From Thermomicrobiales bacterium (GTDB taxonomy: Bacteria > Chloroflexota > Chloroflexia > Thermomicrobiales > UBA6265): DNA of 47,031 nt. Under the pieces are notes generated by a model. The model was not told the DNA's origin, searched no databases, and saw only the letters and a list, made by a program, of their open reading frames with translations. The stretch spans positions 1-47,031 of the forward strand of contig JAUJOZ010000034.1 in assembly GCA_030447415.1 (NCBI GenBank), read 5' to 3'. Made by a program: the position numbers and the translations under genes. Shown in pieces: positions 18,230 to 27,767 of the stretch; position 1 is the stretch's first letter, and the number at the start of each line of letters is the position of its first letter.

Positions 18230-18535
18230 ATGGGACGCGGACGGGTCCACAGCCGCGAGTTCAAGCTCGCGGTGGCTCGGCAAGTGGCCGGCGGCGAGAA
18301 GCGGCCGTCTCAGGTCTGCCGCGAGCACGGGATCGGCGAAGGGCTGCTGCTGCGTTGGCGCCGCGAGTACGAGGCGCGCGGCGAGGCGGCGTTTGCGGCG
18401 CCTCAGCCGTGCGAGACCGAGGCCCTCAGGCGGAGGGTGGCGGAGCTGGAGCGCCTCTGCGGCCAGCTGGCCCTGGAGAACGCCGTCCTAAAAGGGGCGT
18501 TGAGCGGCTCCCCCTCGCGGAGCGGCGCGCGATGA
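18230..18535 (+). CDS. IS3-family transposase OrfA
   Basis: 101-aa helix-turn-helix protein that binds the element's ends and contributes the N-terminal part of the OrfAB transposase. The pattern HSREFKLAVARQVAGGEK, then PSQVCREHGIGEGLLLRWRR, is the usual HTH of this family. A leucine-zipper-like helix follows (EALRRRVAELERLCGQLALE). GGGAGGAG nine bases upstream supports the ATG. The sequence CTAAAAGGGG at 18488-18497 is a plausible -1 slip site for making OrfAB. The stop TGA overlaps the ATG of orfB at 18532 (ATGA). Confidence 0.88.
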   Translation: MGRGRVHSREFKLAVARQVAGGEKRPSQVCREHGIGEGLLLRWRREYEARGEAAFAAPQPCETEALRRRVAELERLCGQLALENAVLKGALSGSPSRSGAR

Positions 18536-19401
18536 TCGCCCCGGCGCGGCGGGCCTAGCCCGAGCTGTCGGTGCGCCGGCTCTGCGCGCTGCTGGGCGTG
18601 GGGCGCAGCTGGTACTACGAGTACCCGGCGCAACCGACTCGCCAACCTCCCGACGTCGTCGTGCGCGATGCCATCGAGCGGATCGCGCTGGAGTTCCCGG
18701 GGTACGGCTATCGGCGGGTGACGCACGCGCTGCGGCGCGAGGGCTGGACCGTCAATCACAAGCGGGTGCTGCGCGTGATGCGGGAGGAATCGTTGCTCTG
18801 CCAGCTCAAGCGGCGCTTCGTCGCGACCAACGACGCCGGGCACGCGCTGGGGACCTACCCGAACCTCGCGGCCGGCTTCGTCCCCACCGGGCCGGACCAG
18901 CTCTGGGTCGCCGACATCACCTACATCCGGCTGCCGACGACGTTCGCCTACCTCGCCTGCGTCCTCGACGCCTGGTCTCGGCGCTGCGTCGGCTGGCGCC
19001 TGTCCCGGAGGATCGACGCCCGGCTGACCGTGGCGGCGCTGGAGCAAGCCATCGGCGAGCGGCGGCCAGCGCCGGGGCTGATCCATCATTTGGACCGCGG
19101 CGTGCAGTACGCCAGCGCGGCCTACGTCGCGCGGTTGCAAGGGATCGGCGCGCAGATCAGCATGACGGCGACCGGCAACCCCCACGAGAACGCCAAGGCC
19201 GAGAGCTTCTTCAAGACGCTGAATTGCGAGGAGGTGTACCTGCAGGAGTACCGCACGTTCGAGGAGGCCGAGGCCAACCTCGGGCGGTTCATCGCCGACG
19301 TCTACAATGCCACGCGCCTGCACTCGAGCCTCGGCTACCTGCCGCCGGTCGAGTACGAAGCGGCGTACCCGCTCTCGGTGCCTGAGGGAGGGCCGACATG
19401 A
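18532..19401 (+). pseudogene. IS3-family transposase OrfB with in-frame TAG
   Basis: DDE integrase-type transposase. The catalytic residues are in DQLWVADITYIRL (first Asp), CVLDAWSRRCVGW (second Asp) and NAKAESFFKTLN (Glu), and the family motif HHLDRGVQYAS is present. Homology starts at ATG 18532, but codon 9 is TAG (18556-18558), in the middle of ARRA-stop-PELSVRRLC, where relatives read straight through. Either the copy is inactivated, perhaps by CAG to TAG, or translation restarts at GTG 18571, giving a 276-aa protein that keeps all catalytic residues. The TAG also interrupts any OrfAB fusion made by -1 frameshifting. The TGA stop overlaps the ATG of the cupin gene. Confidence 0.82.
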
Positions 19402-19766
19402 AGTACGCGCGCATCTACGCCGACGAAGCCGGGGAGTCGCACTTCGAGGACGTGGAGGTCGGGCTGGCCCCGCGCGACTTCGCCCCGCCCGCCCCGCCCC
19501 TGCACCTGTCGCCGGTGGAGCCGGCCACCGGCGTCGCCTTCGTCCGCTTCCCGGCCGGCCGGGCGGGGGACTGGCACCCGACCCCCCGGCGGGAGTACTT
19601 CGTCTTCCTGGCCGGCGAGGTCGAGGGGGAGACGAGCGACGGCGACCGGCGGCGCTACGGCCCGGGGAGCGCGGTGCTGCTGGAGGACACGACCGGCAAA
19701 GGGCACCGCAGCCGGGTGGTGGGCGACGGCGACGCGCTGGCCGTCGTGGTGCAGCTGGCCGACTGA
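19398..19766 (+). CDS. Cupin-domain protein carried by the IS element
   Basis: 122-aa single-domain cupin. Motif 1 is seen in GDWHPTPRREYFVFLAGEVEG, where His and Glu are probable metal ligands, and motif 2 in PGSAVLLEDTTGKGH. Its ATG overlaps the orfB stop (ATGA), and its stop is 25 nt before the right inverted repeat, so it lies wholly inside the mobile element and is probably translated by coupling from the transposase. Cupins bind small ligands or metals and include isomerases, dioxygenases and sensors; the role here is unknown. Passenger genes are uncommon in IS3 elements. Confidence 0.82.
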   Translation: MKYARIYADEAGESHFEDVEVGLAPRDFAPPAPPLHLSPVEPATGVAFVRFPAGRAGDWHPTPRREYFVFLAGEVEGETSDGDRRRYGPGSAVLLEDTTGKGHRSRVVGDGDALAVVVQLAD

Positions 19767-19790
19767 CCGGGCAGGTCAAAAGCTGGATCG

Positions 19791-19831
19791 AGTTGACTCT
19801 GCCACTGGTCCGGAAACGTGGGTTCACTCCA
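19791..19831 (-). repeat. Right terminal inverted repeat of the IS3 element
   Basis: Its reverse complement starts TGGAGTGAACCC and carries the same CCGGACCA and AGTCAACT blocks as the left end. It lies 25 nt after the cupin stop, which places the cupin inside the element. Confidence 0.88.
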
Positions 19832-20038
19832 GTTGGACTCGGAAGGCCACAAGACCATCGCGTCGTCCGCTGGCCTCACTCGGCGATCCAGCGCACTTGC
19901 GTCGCCGCCCGGAATCCTCGCGATGACACGGCGGATCAGGGCCGCACTCGATAACGTGCTCCCCGTGTTCCGACTTCTAGACCTGCGCCGGACACCGAGG
20001 CGGTCGTCAGCCCTGGGGGCCCTTGCCGCCCGCGCCGT

Positions 20039-20980
20039 TTACCAGGCGTCCTCGCAGACGAGACGTTGGTAGAGGGCGTCGAGCTCGTCGTCGGAATGGT
20101 AGTGAATGGTTAGGGTGCCGCCCTGACCGGCCCGGCCGCGCTTGAATGTGACCTTGGTGCCGAGGGCGCCCTGGAAGCGGTCTTCCAGCCGCGTCTCATC
20201 CAGCGGGCGGGACCGCTTCTCGGTGGCGGCCGGATGATCGCCGGACAGCCAGCGGCGCACGGCATCCTCCGTCTGGCGCACGGTGAGGCCGCGTGTCAGG
20301 ACCAACTCGAGCAAACCGATTTGGTCGACGGCGGTGGGGAGCCCGAGTAGCGCGCGGGCGTGGCCCTCGCTGATCTGACCGCTGTTGAGCGCCACCTGAA
20401 TCGGCTCAGGGGCGGCGAGCAACCGCAGGGTATTGGTAACGCTGACCCGTGACCGTCCCACTCGCTCAGCGACTGAGGCCTGCGTCAGCCCGAACTCCTC
20501 AATCAGCTGGCGGTAGGCGGCCGCCTCTTCCAGCGGCGAAAGGTCGGCGCGCACGACGTTCTCCACCAGCGCCAGTTCCAGCATCGCTTGCGGGGCGGCT
20601 TCTTTGACCACAACCGGCACGGCCGTCAGTCCAGCGAGGCGGGCGGCCCGCCAGCGGCGCTCTCCGGCGATCAGGACATACCGACCGCGCTCTTCCCCCC
20701 GGGTCACGAGGAGCGGCTGAATGACACCGTGGGCGCGGATTGAATCGGCAAGGGTTTGCAGTTGCTCGGGATCGAGGCTGGCGCGCGGCTGATGCGGGTT
20801 GGGCGCGATGGCGTTGAGATCAACCTCCAGCGCGGCAGCCTGCTCGGGAGCGGGCAAGGACGGGATGAGGGCGCTCAGACCACGCCCGAGGCCGCCCTTC
20901 CGAGAAGACGCGGCGCGGCCGGAGGCGGCGGTTGTCGCCGCCTCGGAGTCGTCGCGGCCGGAGGGTACGGGGCGCTCCAT
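20039..20980 (-). CDS. parB: Chromosome-partitioning protein ParB
   Basis: 313-aa ParB/Spo0J-type CTPase clamp. The N-terminal KGGLGRGLSALIPSL motif is typical of chromosomal ParB; next come LNAIAPNPHQPR and the CTP-binding GERRWRAARLAG, then LALVENVVRADLSPLEEA, a helix-turn-helix (LTQASVAERVGRSRVSVTNT), and the C-terminal dimer domain (GTLTIHYHSDDELDALYQRL). It loads at parS and organises the origin region. The usual upstream parA is absent: a divergent CPBP protease lies there. No parS site was found by eye. Its presence suggests, but does not prove, that this segment is not far from the origin. Confidence 0.93.
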   Translation of the reverse strand: MERPVPSGRDDSEAATTAASGRAASSRKGGLGRGLSALIPSLPAPEQAAALEVDLNAIAPNPHQPRASLDPEQLQTLADSIRAHGVIQPLLVTRGEERGRYVLIAGERRWRAARLAGLTAVPVVVKEAAPQAMLELALVENVVRADLSPLEEAAAYRQLIEEFGLTQASVAERVGRSRVSVTNTLRLLAAPEPIQVALNSGQISEGHARALLGLPTAVDQIGLLELVLTRGLTVRQTEDAVRRWLSGDHPAATEKRSRPLDETRLEDRFQGALGTKVTFKRGRAGQGGTLTIHYHSDDELDALYQRLVCEDAW

Positions 20981-21170
20981 GCGTCGGTCGATCTCCGACT
21001 AGGGATACGATGGCTGCTCATGGCTAGTCTAGCATCGGACGACGGCCGGTCGGTCGCCGGTTGGCCGAGACGCCCGAGCGGCGGGAGCCGTTGGGTATAC
21101 TGGTTTGATTCCGGCCGCAACCGACGCTCGGGCGGTCGCTTGATCGCTTGCCTCGCGGTGTCCGGCTCCA

Positions 21171-22136
21171 GTGGAAGTTGGCACGGGTTTGAATTGGGAA
21201 CGGGTCGGCGAGTTCCTCCTCAGCTCGCTCATTCTCGGCGTCGCGGTCCTGCTCGCCTTCGGCCTTTCCTACTGGGCATACCGCGCACGAACCGACCGCT
21301 CCGCCCACGTGGGGCTCTATCTGCTGTTTGGGTTGCCCGGGTTTTTGCTCGCGGGAGCGGGCCTCGCGCTCGCGGTCAATGGCCGGCGGGAAGGCCTCCT
21401 CCTCCTCCTCCTCGGGCTCGGGCTCGGGTTACCGCTGCTCAAGCCGGTGCGACGGCTCTTCGCGGCGGTGACGCCGATGGACCCCGCCTCGCCCGTCGAC
21501 ATGGTCGGCCTCTGCTTGGTGCTCGCGGTCACTGGGGGACTCATCTACGGCATCGTTCGCTCTTCCGGACCTGCTTCGGACGTCCCGTCCGTCGGTATCG
21601 CCGACCTTGTCCTGCAAGCGGCGGCGGAGTTGGGCGTGGCGTACGCGGCGGTGGGGTGGTGGTTCGCGCGGAGCCTCTCGCAGGCAACGGAGCGGCTGGG
21701 GCTGCGCCTGCCGACCCGGCGCACCTGGCTCGCGGCCGGAGGGTTCCTGGTCGCGGCCTTCGTTGCCGTGGCGATCGGCGGTCTGATCATTGAGGTGGTC
21801 CAGCCGGAAGTGGCGGACGAGCTTGAGCCCGTGACGGACGAGTTGACGGCCGATGTGCAGAACCCCGTAGGCGCCGCCGTCCTTGGCCTCAGCGCTGGCG
21901 TGGGTGAGGAGGCGATCTTCCGCGGCGCGCTCCAGCCGCGCTTTGGCATCCCGCTGACGTCGATGCTCTTCGCCTTAGTCCACGCGCCGCAATACGGCTT
22001 CTCCCTGGCGATTTTCTCTCTCTTTGTCGTCGGCGTCCTGCTGGGACTGGAACGCCGATACTTCGGCACGACGGCGGCGATTCTCACCCACGCGGCATTC
22101 AACGCCCTCGTGGTACTCATCCAGGCGGCCGCGTAG
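21171..22136 (+). CDS. CPBP-family intramembrane metalloprotease
   Basis: 321-aa polytopic membrane protein with about eight hydrophobic segments. The C-terminal half carries the CPBP (CAAX protease/bacteriocin-processing) motifs: GVGEEAIFRGALQPR near residues 240-255, FALVHAPQYG about 25 residues later, and LTHAAFNALVVL near the end. The paired Glu and the two His are the expected metal ligands. Start GTG 21171. Family members cut membrane proteins or bacteriocin leader peptides; the target is unknown. Confidence 0.87.
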   Translation: MEVGTGLNWERVGEFLLSSLILGVAVLLAFGLSYWAYRARTDRSAHVGLYLLFGLPGFLLAGAGLALAVNGRREGLLLLLLGLGLGLPLLKPVRRLFAAVTPMDPASPVDMVGLCLVLAVTGGLIYGIVRSSGPASDVPSVGIADLVLQAAAELGVAYAAVGWWFARSLSQATERLGLRLPTRRTWLAAGGFLVAAFVAVAIGGLIIEVVQPEVADELEPVTDELTADVQNPVGAAVLGLSAGVGEEAIFRGALQPRFGIPLTSMLFALVHAPQYGFSLAIFSLFVVGVLLGLERRYFGTTAAILTHAAFNALVVLIQAAA

Positions 22137-22273
22137 GACGCGAGCCAGTGTCGCCGTGACGTCGGAGACCGCGCGGCCGACACGGTCCACCCGATGACTC
22201 CCTCGTGCCTCGGCGATAATCCCAGCCCGGGACCAGGGACTGCCCGGCTCGGGCGCGCGGAAGGGAGCGGCTC

Positions 22274-23912
22274 ATGCAGGTGGTTGAGATCCGCGATCTA
22301 GACGGGCCGAACCTGTTTCTCCTGCTGCCGGCGATCAAACTGGAGCTTGAAGCAACGGGGGGCGATCTTTCGTCCGAGGGAATCGCAGCCCTGGCAGCGA
22401 GACTGGAGCCGCTTGGCGTCAGCGACGAGGCGAGACCGAGCGGGATGGTCGCGCTCAGCGATCTGCTCCTTGAGGCGGTGGTCGCCTTGCATCTGCGGGC
22501 GGGCGCGCCGGAGCCGGAGGTCGCGTGGATGGAGCTTGAGACTCCAGGCCACCTCGCGGTCGCCTTCGGGTGGATGCGGCGGCGTTTCGCTCGAGAGGTG
22601 GCGCGGGTTGTCGGCGCGGTCGCCATCGGCGAGCCGATCGACCTGCCCCCCGTGGCGGACCAGTTGCGGGAACTCCTTCAAGCCGCGTCGGAGCCGGCCG
22701 ACGTGCCCGCTCTTGTCCGGGACATCGACCGCTCGATCCCGATCGTCGGCATCACCGGGACCAATGGCAAGACGACGACGACCCGACTGATCTCCCATGT
22801 CCTGCGGCAGGCGGGGCGCAGGGTCGGGTGGTCCTCGTCGACCGGTGTTTACATCGAGGGTCAGCCGGTTCTGGAAGGGGACTACACGGGGCCCACCGGG
22901 GCAAGGCGCGTTCTCGAGGAACCCGGATTGGATGTCGCTGTGCTGGAGACGGCGCGCGGCGGGATCCTGCTGCGTGGGCTTGCCTACGAGAGCAACGACG
23001 TCTCCGTGTTCACCAACGTCAGCGGTGACCATTTGAACCTGCACGGCGTGCGGACGGTCGAGGGCCTGGCCCGGGTCAAAGCGACGGTGGTCCGCGTTAC
23101 CCGGGCCGAAGGCTACGCCGTACTGAACGCGGACGATCCCCTGGTCCGGGGGGTCGCGGGCTCACTTCGAGCGTCGCCGTTCTGGGTGTCGAAGGAGGCC
23201 GAGAACCCCACGGTGGTTGGTCACGTGGCCGCGGGCGGGCACGGGCTCTTCCTGCGCGGTGGTGAGGTCGTCTACGCGCGGGCTGGGTCGGAGTCGGTGT
23301 TGATGGCGATCTCCGACGTGCCGATGACCTTCGGCGGGCGCGCGCCCCACATGATCGAGAATGCACTCTGTGCGGCAGGCGCCTGCCTCGGCCTCGGTCT
23401 CGACGCGGCAGAGGTGCGCGAGGGGTTGGGCTCTTTCCGGAATACGCCGGACCAGAACACGGGTCGACTCAACGTCTTCGACGTGGGCGGCGTGATTGTC
23501 ATCGTCGACTATGCCCACAACGAGGCGGGACTAGCGAACCTCCTCCAGTGTCGGCGACGCGTCCCGAGGCGCGGGGGGACGTATCGTCAGCATCATCGGC
23601 ACCGCGGGCGACCGCACCGATGACGCCCTACGGGAACTTGGACGGCTCGCGGCAACTCGAAGCAACCGTGTCATCGTCAAGGAAACGACGCGGTACCGCC
23701 GCGGCCGCGACGTCGCCGAGATGACCCGGCTCTTTGAGGAGGGAATCGCGGCCGGTGGCGACACCTCCCATCAACTGGAGCGGGACGAGCTCTCAGCGCT
23801 CGCTGTCGCGCTGGCCGATGCGCAACCGGGCGACGTGGTGGCGATGATGTGCATCGAGCAAGTCCAAGAGATCCAGGCACACCTCGCGGAGATTGGAACA
23901 TCCGTGTCCTAA
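22274..23912 (+). pseudogene. Cyanophycin-synthetase-like Mur ligase, frameshifted
   Basis: Protein of about 545 aa once one frameshift is bridged. The N-terminal region starts VVEIRDLDGPNLF, like the N-terminal domain of CphA. The Mur-ligase domain follows: P-loop ITGTNGKTTTTRLISH, ETARGGILLRGL, NVSGDHLNLHGV, LNADDPLVRG and VDYAHNEAGLANLL. After residue ~425 the frame changes: the first frame runs out at 23623, whereas VGDASRGAGGRIVSIIGTAG through GTSVS* continues in the next frame, needing one base removed near 23545-23550. Unlike CphA it has no ATP-grasp domain. It converges on cphA, 218 nt away. It may be a real lesion or a sequencing error, so the gene could be active in the living cell. 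Confidence 0.82.
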
Positions 23913-24130
23913 TGGGCTTGCCGCCGGTGGCAGAGCCGACGCGGGCCCGCGCGGACTGAGCCGCGGGCGATCGAGGCGATGCGCCGGCTACAGCTGGCTT
24001 AGCTCAAGGAGGGCGAGCCCGCCCATTACGGCAGCGGCGTGAACGGCCCGGGTCAGGGCATGGCAATCCGGACGTCCCTTGTTGAGGGGTCTGGGCTCCT
24101 TTCCGGGATCGTTCCTCGAGCCGGACCGGA

Positions 24131-26778
24131 TCAGCCGCCTGTATCGCGTCCGTCGCGACCGGTGAGTGATTCCCAGACGAGCAGGGGTCGATCCACGAGG
24201 AGGACGACGAGGTCATTGCGACCGGCGCGTCCGACCGCGGTGTGGGCGGCCTCCACCTCGTTCAGGACGATGCTGACGCGGTCCTCGGGCAACCCGCCCT
24301 CGGTTGCAGCGACGCGGAGCATCTCGGCGACCTCGCCGCGCGGACGGCCGCGGGGGTTGGCGTCCTCGCGAATGACCAGGTCCTGGAAGGTGCGGCCGGC
24401 GAGCTCGCCGAAGGCGCGGACGTCGTCGTTCGAGCGATCGCCCGGCATGGCAATCATTGCCACCGCGCGCTCGGCTTCCATCCGCTTCACCAAATCGGCC
24501 ATCGCCTCCAAACCCGCGACGTTGTGGCAGTAATCCATCAGGACGCGGCGGCCGTTGACGTCGAGCAGGTTGAAACGACCCGGCGTCTGGAAGAAGTTGG
24601 ACGTGAACGTCCGCAGGGCGTGACGGATGTGCTCGAGCTGGACGTTCTCGGCGAAGGCGGCCGCCGCCGCCGCGAGCGCGTTAGCGACGTTGACCCGGAC
24701 GCGGCCGTCGAACGTGGCCGGGATCTGGTTGGCGAGCAGCAGGCTGGTATCGCGCCGGTGCTCGATCAGCGTGATCATCTCCCCCTGCCTCGTCTGGCGA
24801 AGCACCACGGCCTTGCCCCGCTCGCGCAGGTGGTCGCGGATGACGGGATTCTCCTCCTCCAGGCTGAAGAAGATGATCTCGCCACGGGCCCGGCGCGCCA
24901 TCTCCACGGTCCAAGGGTTGTCGGCGTTCAGGACGCTGGCCCCTTCCCGAAACACGGATGCTGGGACCACGGCCTTCACGCGCGCGAGGTCGGCCAGGGT
25001 GTCGACGCCGCGCAGCCCCAGGTGGTCGGCCGCGACGTTAGTGACGACGGCGATGTCGCAGCGGTCGAATCCCAACCCGGAGCGGAGGATGCCGCCACGC
25101 GCCGTTTCGAGCACCGCGTAGTCGATGGCCGGGTTCTTGAGCACCATCTGGGCGCTGGTTGGGCCGCTCATGTCGCCGGCCAAAATCTGGGTCTCGTCCA
25201 CATAGATGCCGTCGGTCGTGGTCAGGCCGACCTTCTTGCCGGCGGTCTTCATGATGTGCGCGATCATGCGGCAGGTCGTCGTCTTCCCGTTGGTGCCGGT
25301 CACCGCGACGATCGGCACGCGGGACCGCTGACCGGGCGGGAAGAGCATATCCACAACGGCGCGACCGACGTGGCGCGGATGCCCCTCAGTGGGGTGCGTG
25401 TGCATGCGAAAGCCGGGACCGGCGTTGACCTCGACGATCGCGCCCTTGGTTTGGCGGACGGAGACGGCGATGTCCTCCGTGATGAAGTCGATGCCCGCCA
25501 CGTCGAGCCCCACGACCATCGCCGCCTGGCGGGCGATCTCGCAGTTGTCGGGGTGGATGTCGTCCGTGCGGTCGATGGAGGTGCCGCCGGTGCTCATGTT
25601 GCCGGTGAGCTTGAGCTGCACGAAGCGGTCCAGGGCCGGGACGTCGTCGAGGCTAAGTCCCTGCCGCTCTAGAACCTCCATCGTTTGGCTGTCGACGACG
25701 ATGCGCGTGAGGATCTTCTCGTGCCCAACGCCGCGGCGGGGATCGGCGTTGGTGGCGTCGATCAGTTGGCGGATGGTGCGCTCGCCGTCGCCAATGACGT
25801 GGGCAGGCACCCGCTCGGCGACGGCGACGACCTGGTTGTTGACCACCAGGATGCGGTAGTCCTTGCCGGTGATGAAGCTCTCGACGACCACGACCCCGGC
25901 GCGGCTTTCGCGCTCGGCCAACGGGAAGAACTCGCGGACCTCGGTCTCGCTCGCGAGGTTGATAAAGACGCCGCGGCCGTGGTTGCCATCGAGCGGCTTG
26001 ATGACTACCGGGTAGCCGATACGGCCCGCTTCCCGCACCGCCTCGTCCACGGTGCGCACCACGACGCCACGCGGCACGGGGATGCCGACATCGTGGAGCA
26101 TCCGGTTGGTCAACTCCTTGTTACTCGCCACCTCGACCGCGATGTGGGCCGACTCACTGCTGATCGTCGCCCAGACCCGCTTTTGGTATCTGCCGTGACC
26201 CAGCTGAACTAGCGAGCGCCGCGGGTCGAGCCGCAATACGGGGATGTTGCGCCGGTCAGCCTCGGAAACGATGGCGCCGGTCGACGGCCCGTAGGCCAGA
26301 CGCTCGGCGACGCGGATGACGCCTTCTTCGAGCTCGCGCACGAAGTCGAAGCCCGGTTCGGTCTCGTAGACGAGGTGGTTGCAGAGGCGGATCGCCAGGC
26401 GGCCGGCGGCGAGCCCGACGTCCTCCTGCTCGTACTGGTAGACGACGTTGTAGACGCCCCGCTGCCCGGTACCGCGCGTCTTGCCCCGTCGTACCTCGGC
26501 CCCCGCCAGGTTTTGAAGCTCCAGCGCGATATGCTCGACAACGTGGCCCATCCACGTCCCCTCGCGCAGCCGCTGGAGAAAGCCCCCGGGTCTACCGAGC
26601 GAGCAGGTGTGATCGTAGAGAGAAGGGAGGAACTCCGACAGGTGCTCATAGAAGCCGGGGTCTTGTTGGTGGGGCGGTCCTCGAGCTCACCGAGGTCGAG
26701 CACAAGATGGACGACCGGCATGCGCGCCCAAACGTTCGGCCCACGAAAGACGGTCGTTGAGCGGATCTCCAGCACCAT
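24131..26778 (-). pseudogene. cphA: Cyanophycin synthetase, single frameshift near the 5' end
   Basis: CphA polymerises Asp and Arg into cyanophycin: an ATP-grasp domain adds Asp to the backbone and a Mur-ligase-like domain adds Arg. The full-length frame begins at ATG 26778 (MVLEIRSTTVFRGPNVWAR), preceded by GGAGGTGAGG. After EDRPTNK, near 26651-26658, one base is missing; restoring it gives PGFYEHLSEF and continues into EGTWMGHVVEHIALELQN. The ATP-grasp part shows VVIKPLDGNHGRGVFINL, and the Mur domain VTGTNGKTTTCRMIAHIMK. Without the lesion the protein would be about 880 aa, normal for CphA. As given, translation from ATG 26551 would yield 806 aa without part of the N-domain. It is coupled to cphB upstream. 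Confidence 0.88.
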
Positions 26779-26780
26779 CC

Positions 26781-27767
26781 TCACCTCCACGGGGTCGAGC
26801 GGTCGAGGAGCCGAAATAGGTTTGCCAACCCCCGGCGCGAAGTCGTCGCGTCGCCGTGTCCGGGCTCCGGGGACGGTCCGATGGTACTAGGTTTTGGTGC
26901 GGGGTTCAGCCTAGCGGTCGAGGAGTTGACGGCTGCGGAGATTGAAGCGGTGGCCGGGGTCAGGACGTGGAGGACGGCGCCGCTGATGGTGACTCCGCCG
27001 TGGCCCTTGACGCGAAAGACATCGGAGTACATCTGCCTACCGTCGACGATGGTGATGCTGTTGCGGCCGATGACCTCCAGCGTCTGATTCGGATCGATCA
27101 ACGCGGCCGTGTCCTCGTCGACACCCACCCCCGCCAACGCCGGATTGGAGGCGACGAGGACGAGGAGGCGGCCGATGCGGTCGCGCTGGCGGAAGTGCTG
27201 GTCGATGATGAGGTCGGGCACCCGGCCGAAGCCGGCGACCATCTGCCCCAGCCGCTGCTTCGGCGTCTGCCCGCTGGCGCCACAGGCAACCATGTGGGAG
27301 GAAAGGATGGACGCGCCGGCGCTGGTGCCGGCGACGATGGCGCCGTCAGCGTGCCGGTCGCGCACCATGTCGGCAACCAGGGTGCCGCCGACGATGGCGG
27401 CCAGCCGCATTTGATTGCCACCTGTGAGGAAGATGCCGGTGGCGTCGTGGAGCGGCTCGACGGTGGCCTCGGCGTTGGCGTCTTCCCGGCTGGCGATGTA
27501 GACGACCTCCGCGCGAGCTGCTCCCATGCCGAGGAAGATCGCCTTGTAGCGCTCACCGGCCGACTCGATCGAGGAGGCAGTCGGGACGATAGCGATGCGC
27601 GCCGCGCGTCCGCCGGCGATCTGAACGAAGGTCGAGAGGATGACCTTGTCGTCCAGCTTGTCTTCGGCGCCCCCGATGGCCATGATCGCCCCGTGCGCGC
27701 GCTGGCCGACCGGCACGGTCGCGGTCGCGGGCCGGTCCGAGAGGACGGCGTTGGCTTGGCTCTCCAT
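26781..27767 (-). CDS. cphB: Cyanophycinase
   Basis: 328-aa serine exopeptidase of the S51 family that releases beta-Asp-Arg dipeptides from cyanophycin. Visible motifs are IMAIGGAEDKLDD, IFLTGGNQMRLA, the nucleophile-elbow GTSAGASILSSHM, and DQHFRQRDRIGRLL. ATG at 27767 was chosen; the longer open frame upstream is Arg-rich and unlike the family. The stop TGA is followed by GG and then the cphA ATG, so the cphA ribosome-binding site lies inside the last codons of cphB, a sign of tight translational coupling. The C-terminal 40 residues (after HVLTPAT) are a variable tail. Confidence 0.93.
   Translation of the reverse strand: MESQANAVLSDRPATATVPVGQRAHGAIMAIGGAEDKLDDKVILSTFVQIAGGRAARIAIVPTASSIESAGERYKAIFLGMGAARAEVVYIASREDANAEATVEPLHDATGIFLTGGNQMRLAAIVGGTLVADMVRDRHADGAIVAGTSAGASILSSHMVACGASGQTPKQRLGQMVAGFGRVPDLIIDQHFRQRDRIGRLLVLVASNPALAGVGVDEDTAALIDPNQTLEVIGRNSITIVDGRQMYSDVFRVKGHGGVTISGAVLHVLTPATASISAAVNSSTARLNPAPKPSTIGPSPEPGHGDATTSRRGLANLFRLLDRSTPWR

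Larger units (their letters stand above)
18139..19831 (+). mobile_element. IS3-family insertion sequence with a passenger cupin gene
   Basis: A 1,693-bp element bounded by inverted repeats and a 3-bp direct repeat GTT (18136-18138 and 19832-19834). The left end starts TGGACTGCACCCCCG, the right end (reverse complement) TGGAGTGAACCCACG; over 41 bases the two ends match at 31 positions, including the blocks CCGGACCA and AGTCAACT. Inside are orfA, orfB and a cupin gene, joined by two ATGA overlaps. A typical IS3 element carries only orfA and orfB and is 1.2-1.5 kb long, so the third gene explains the extra length. The nonsense codon in orfB suggests this copy may no longer transpose by itself. 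Confidence 0.9.

Noticed and set aside
18403..19827. Minus-strand open frame of 474 codons across the IS element
   Set aside because: Proline/arginine/alanine-rich and antisense to the transposase and cupin; no homology visible.
20039..21170. parS site near parB
   Set aside because: Searched by eye for the TGTTTCACGTGAAACA consensus in and around parB; not found.
24242..25672. Plus-strand open frame of 476 codons opposite cphA
   Set aside because: Composition is antisense-like (Asp/Val/Gly/Arg-rich) and the minus strand holds a convincing cphA.
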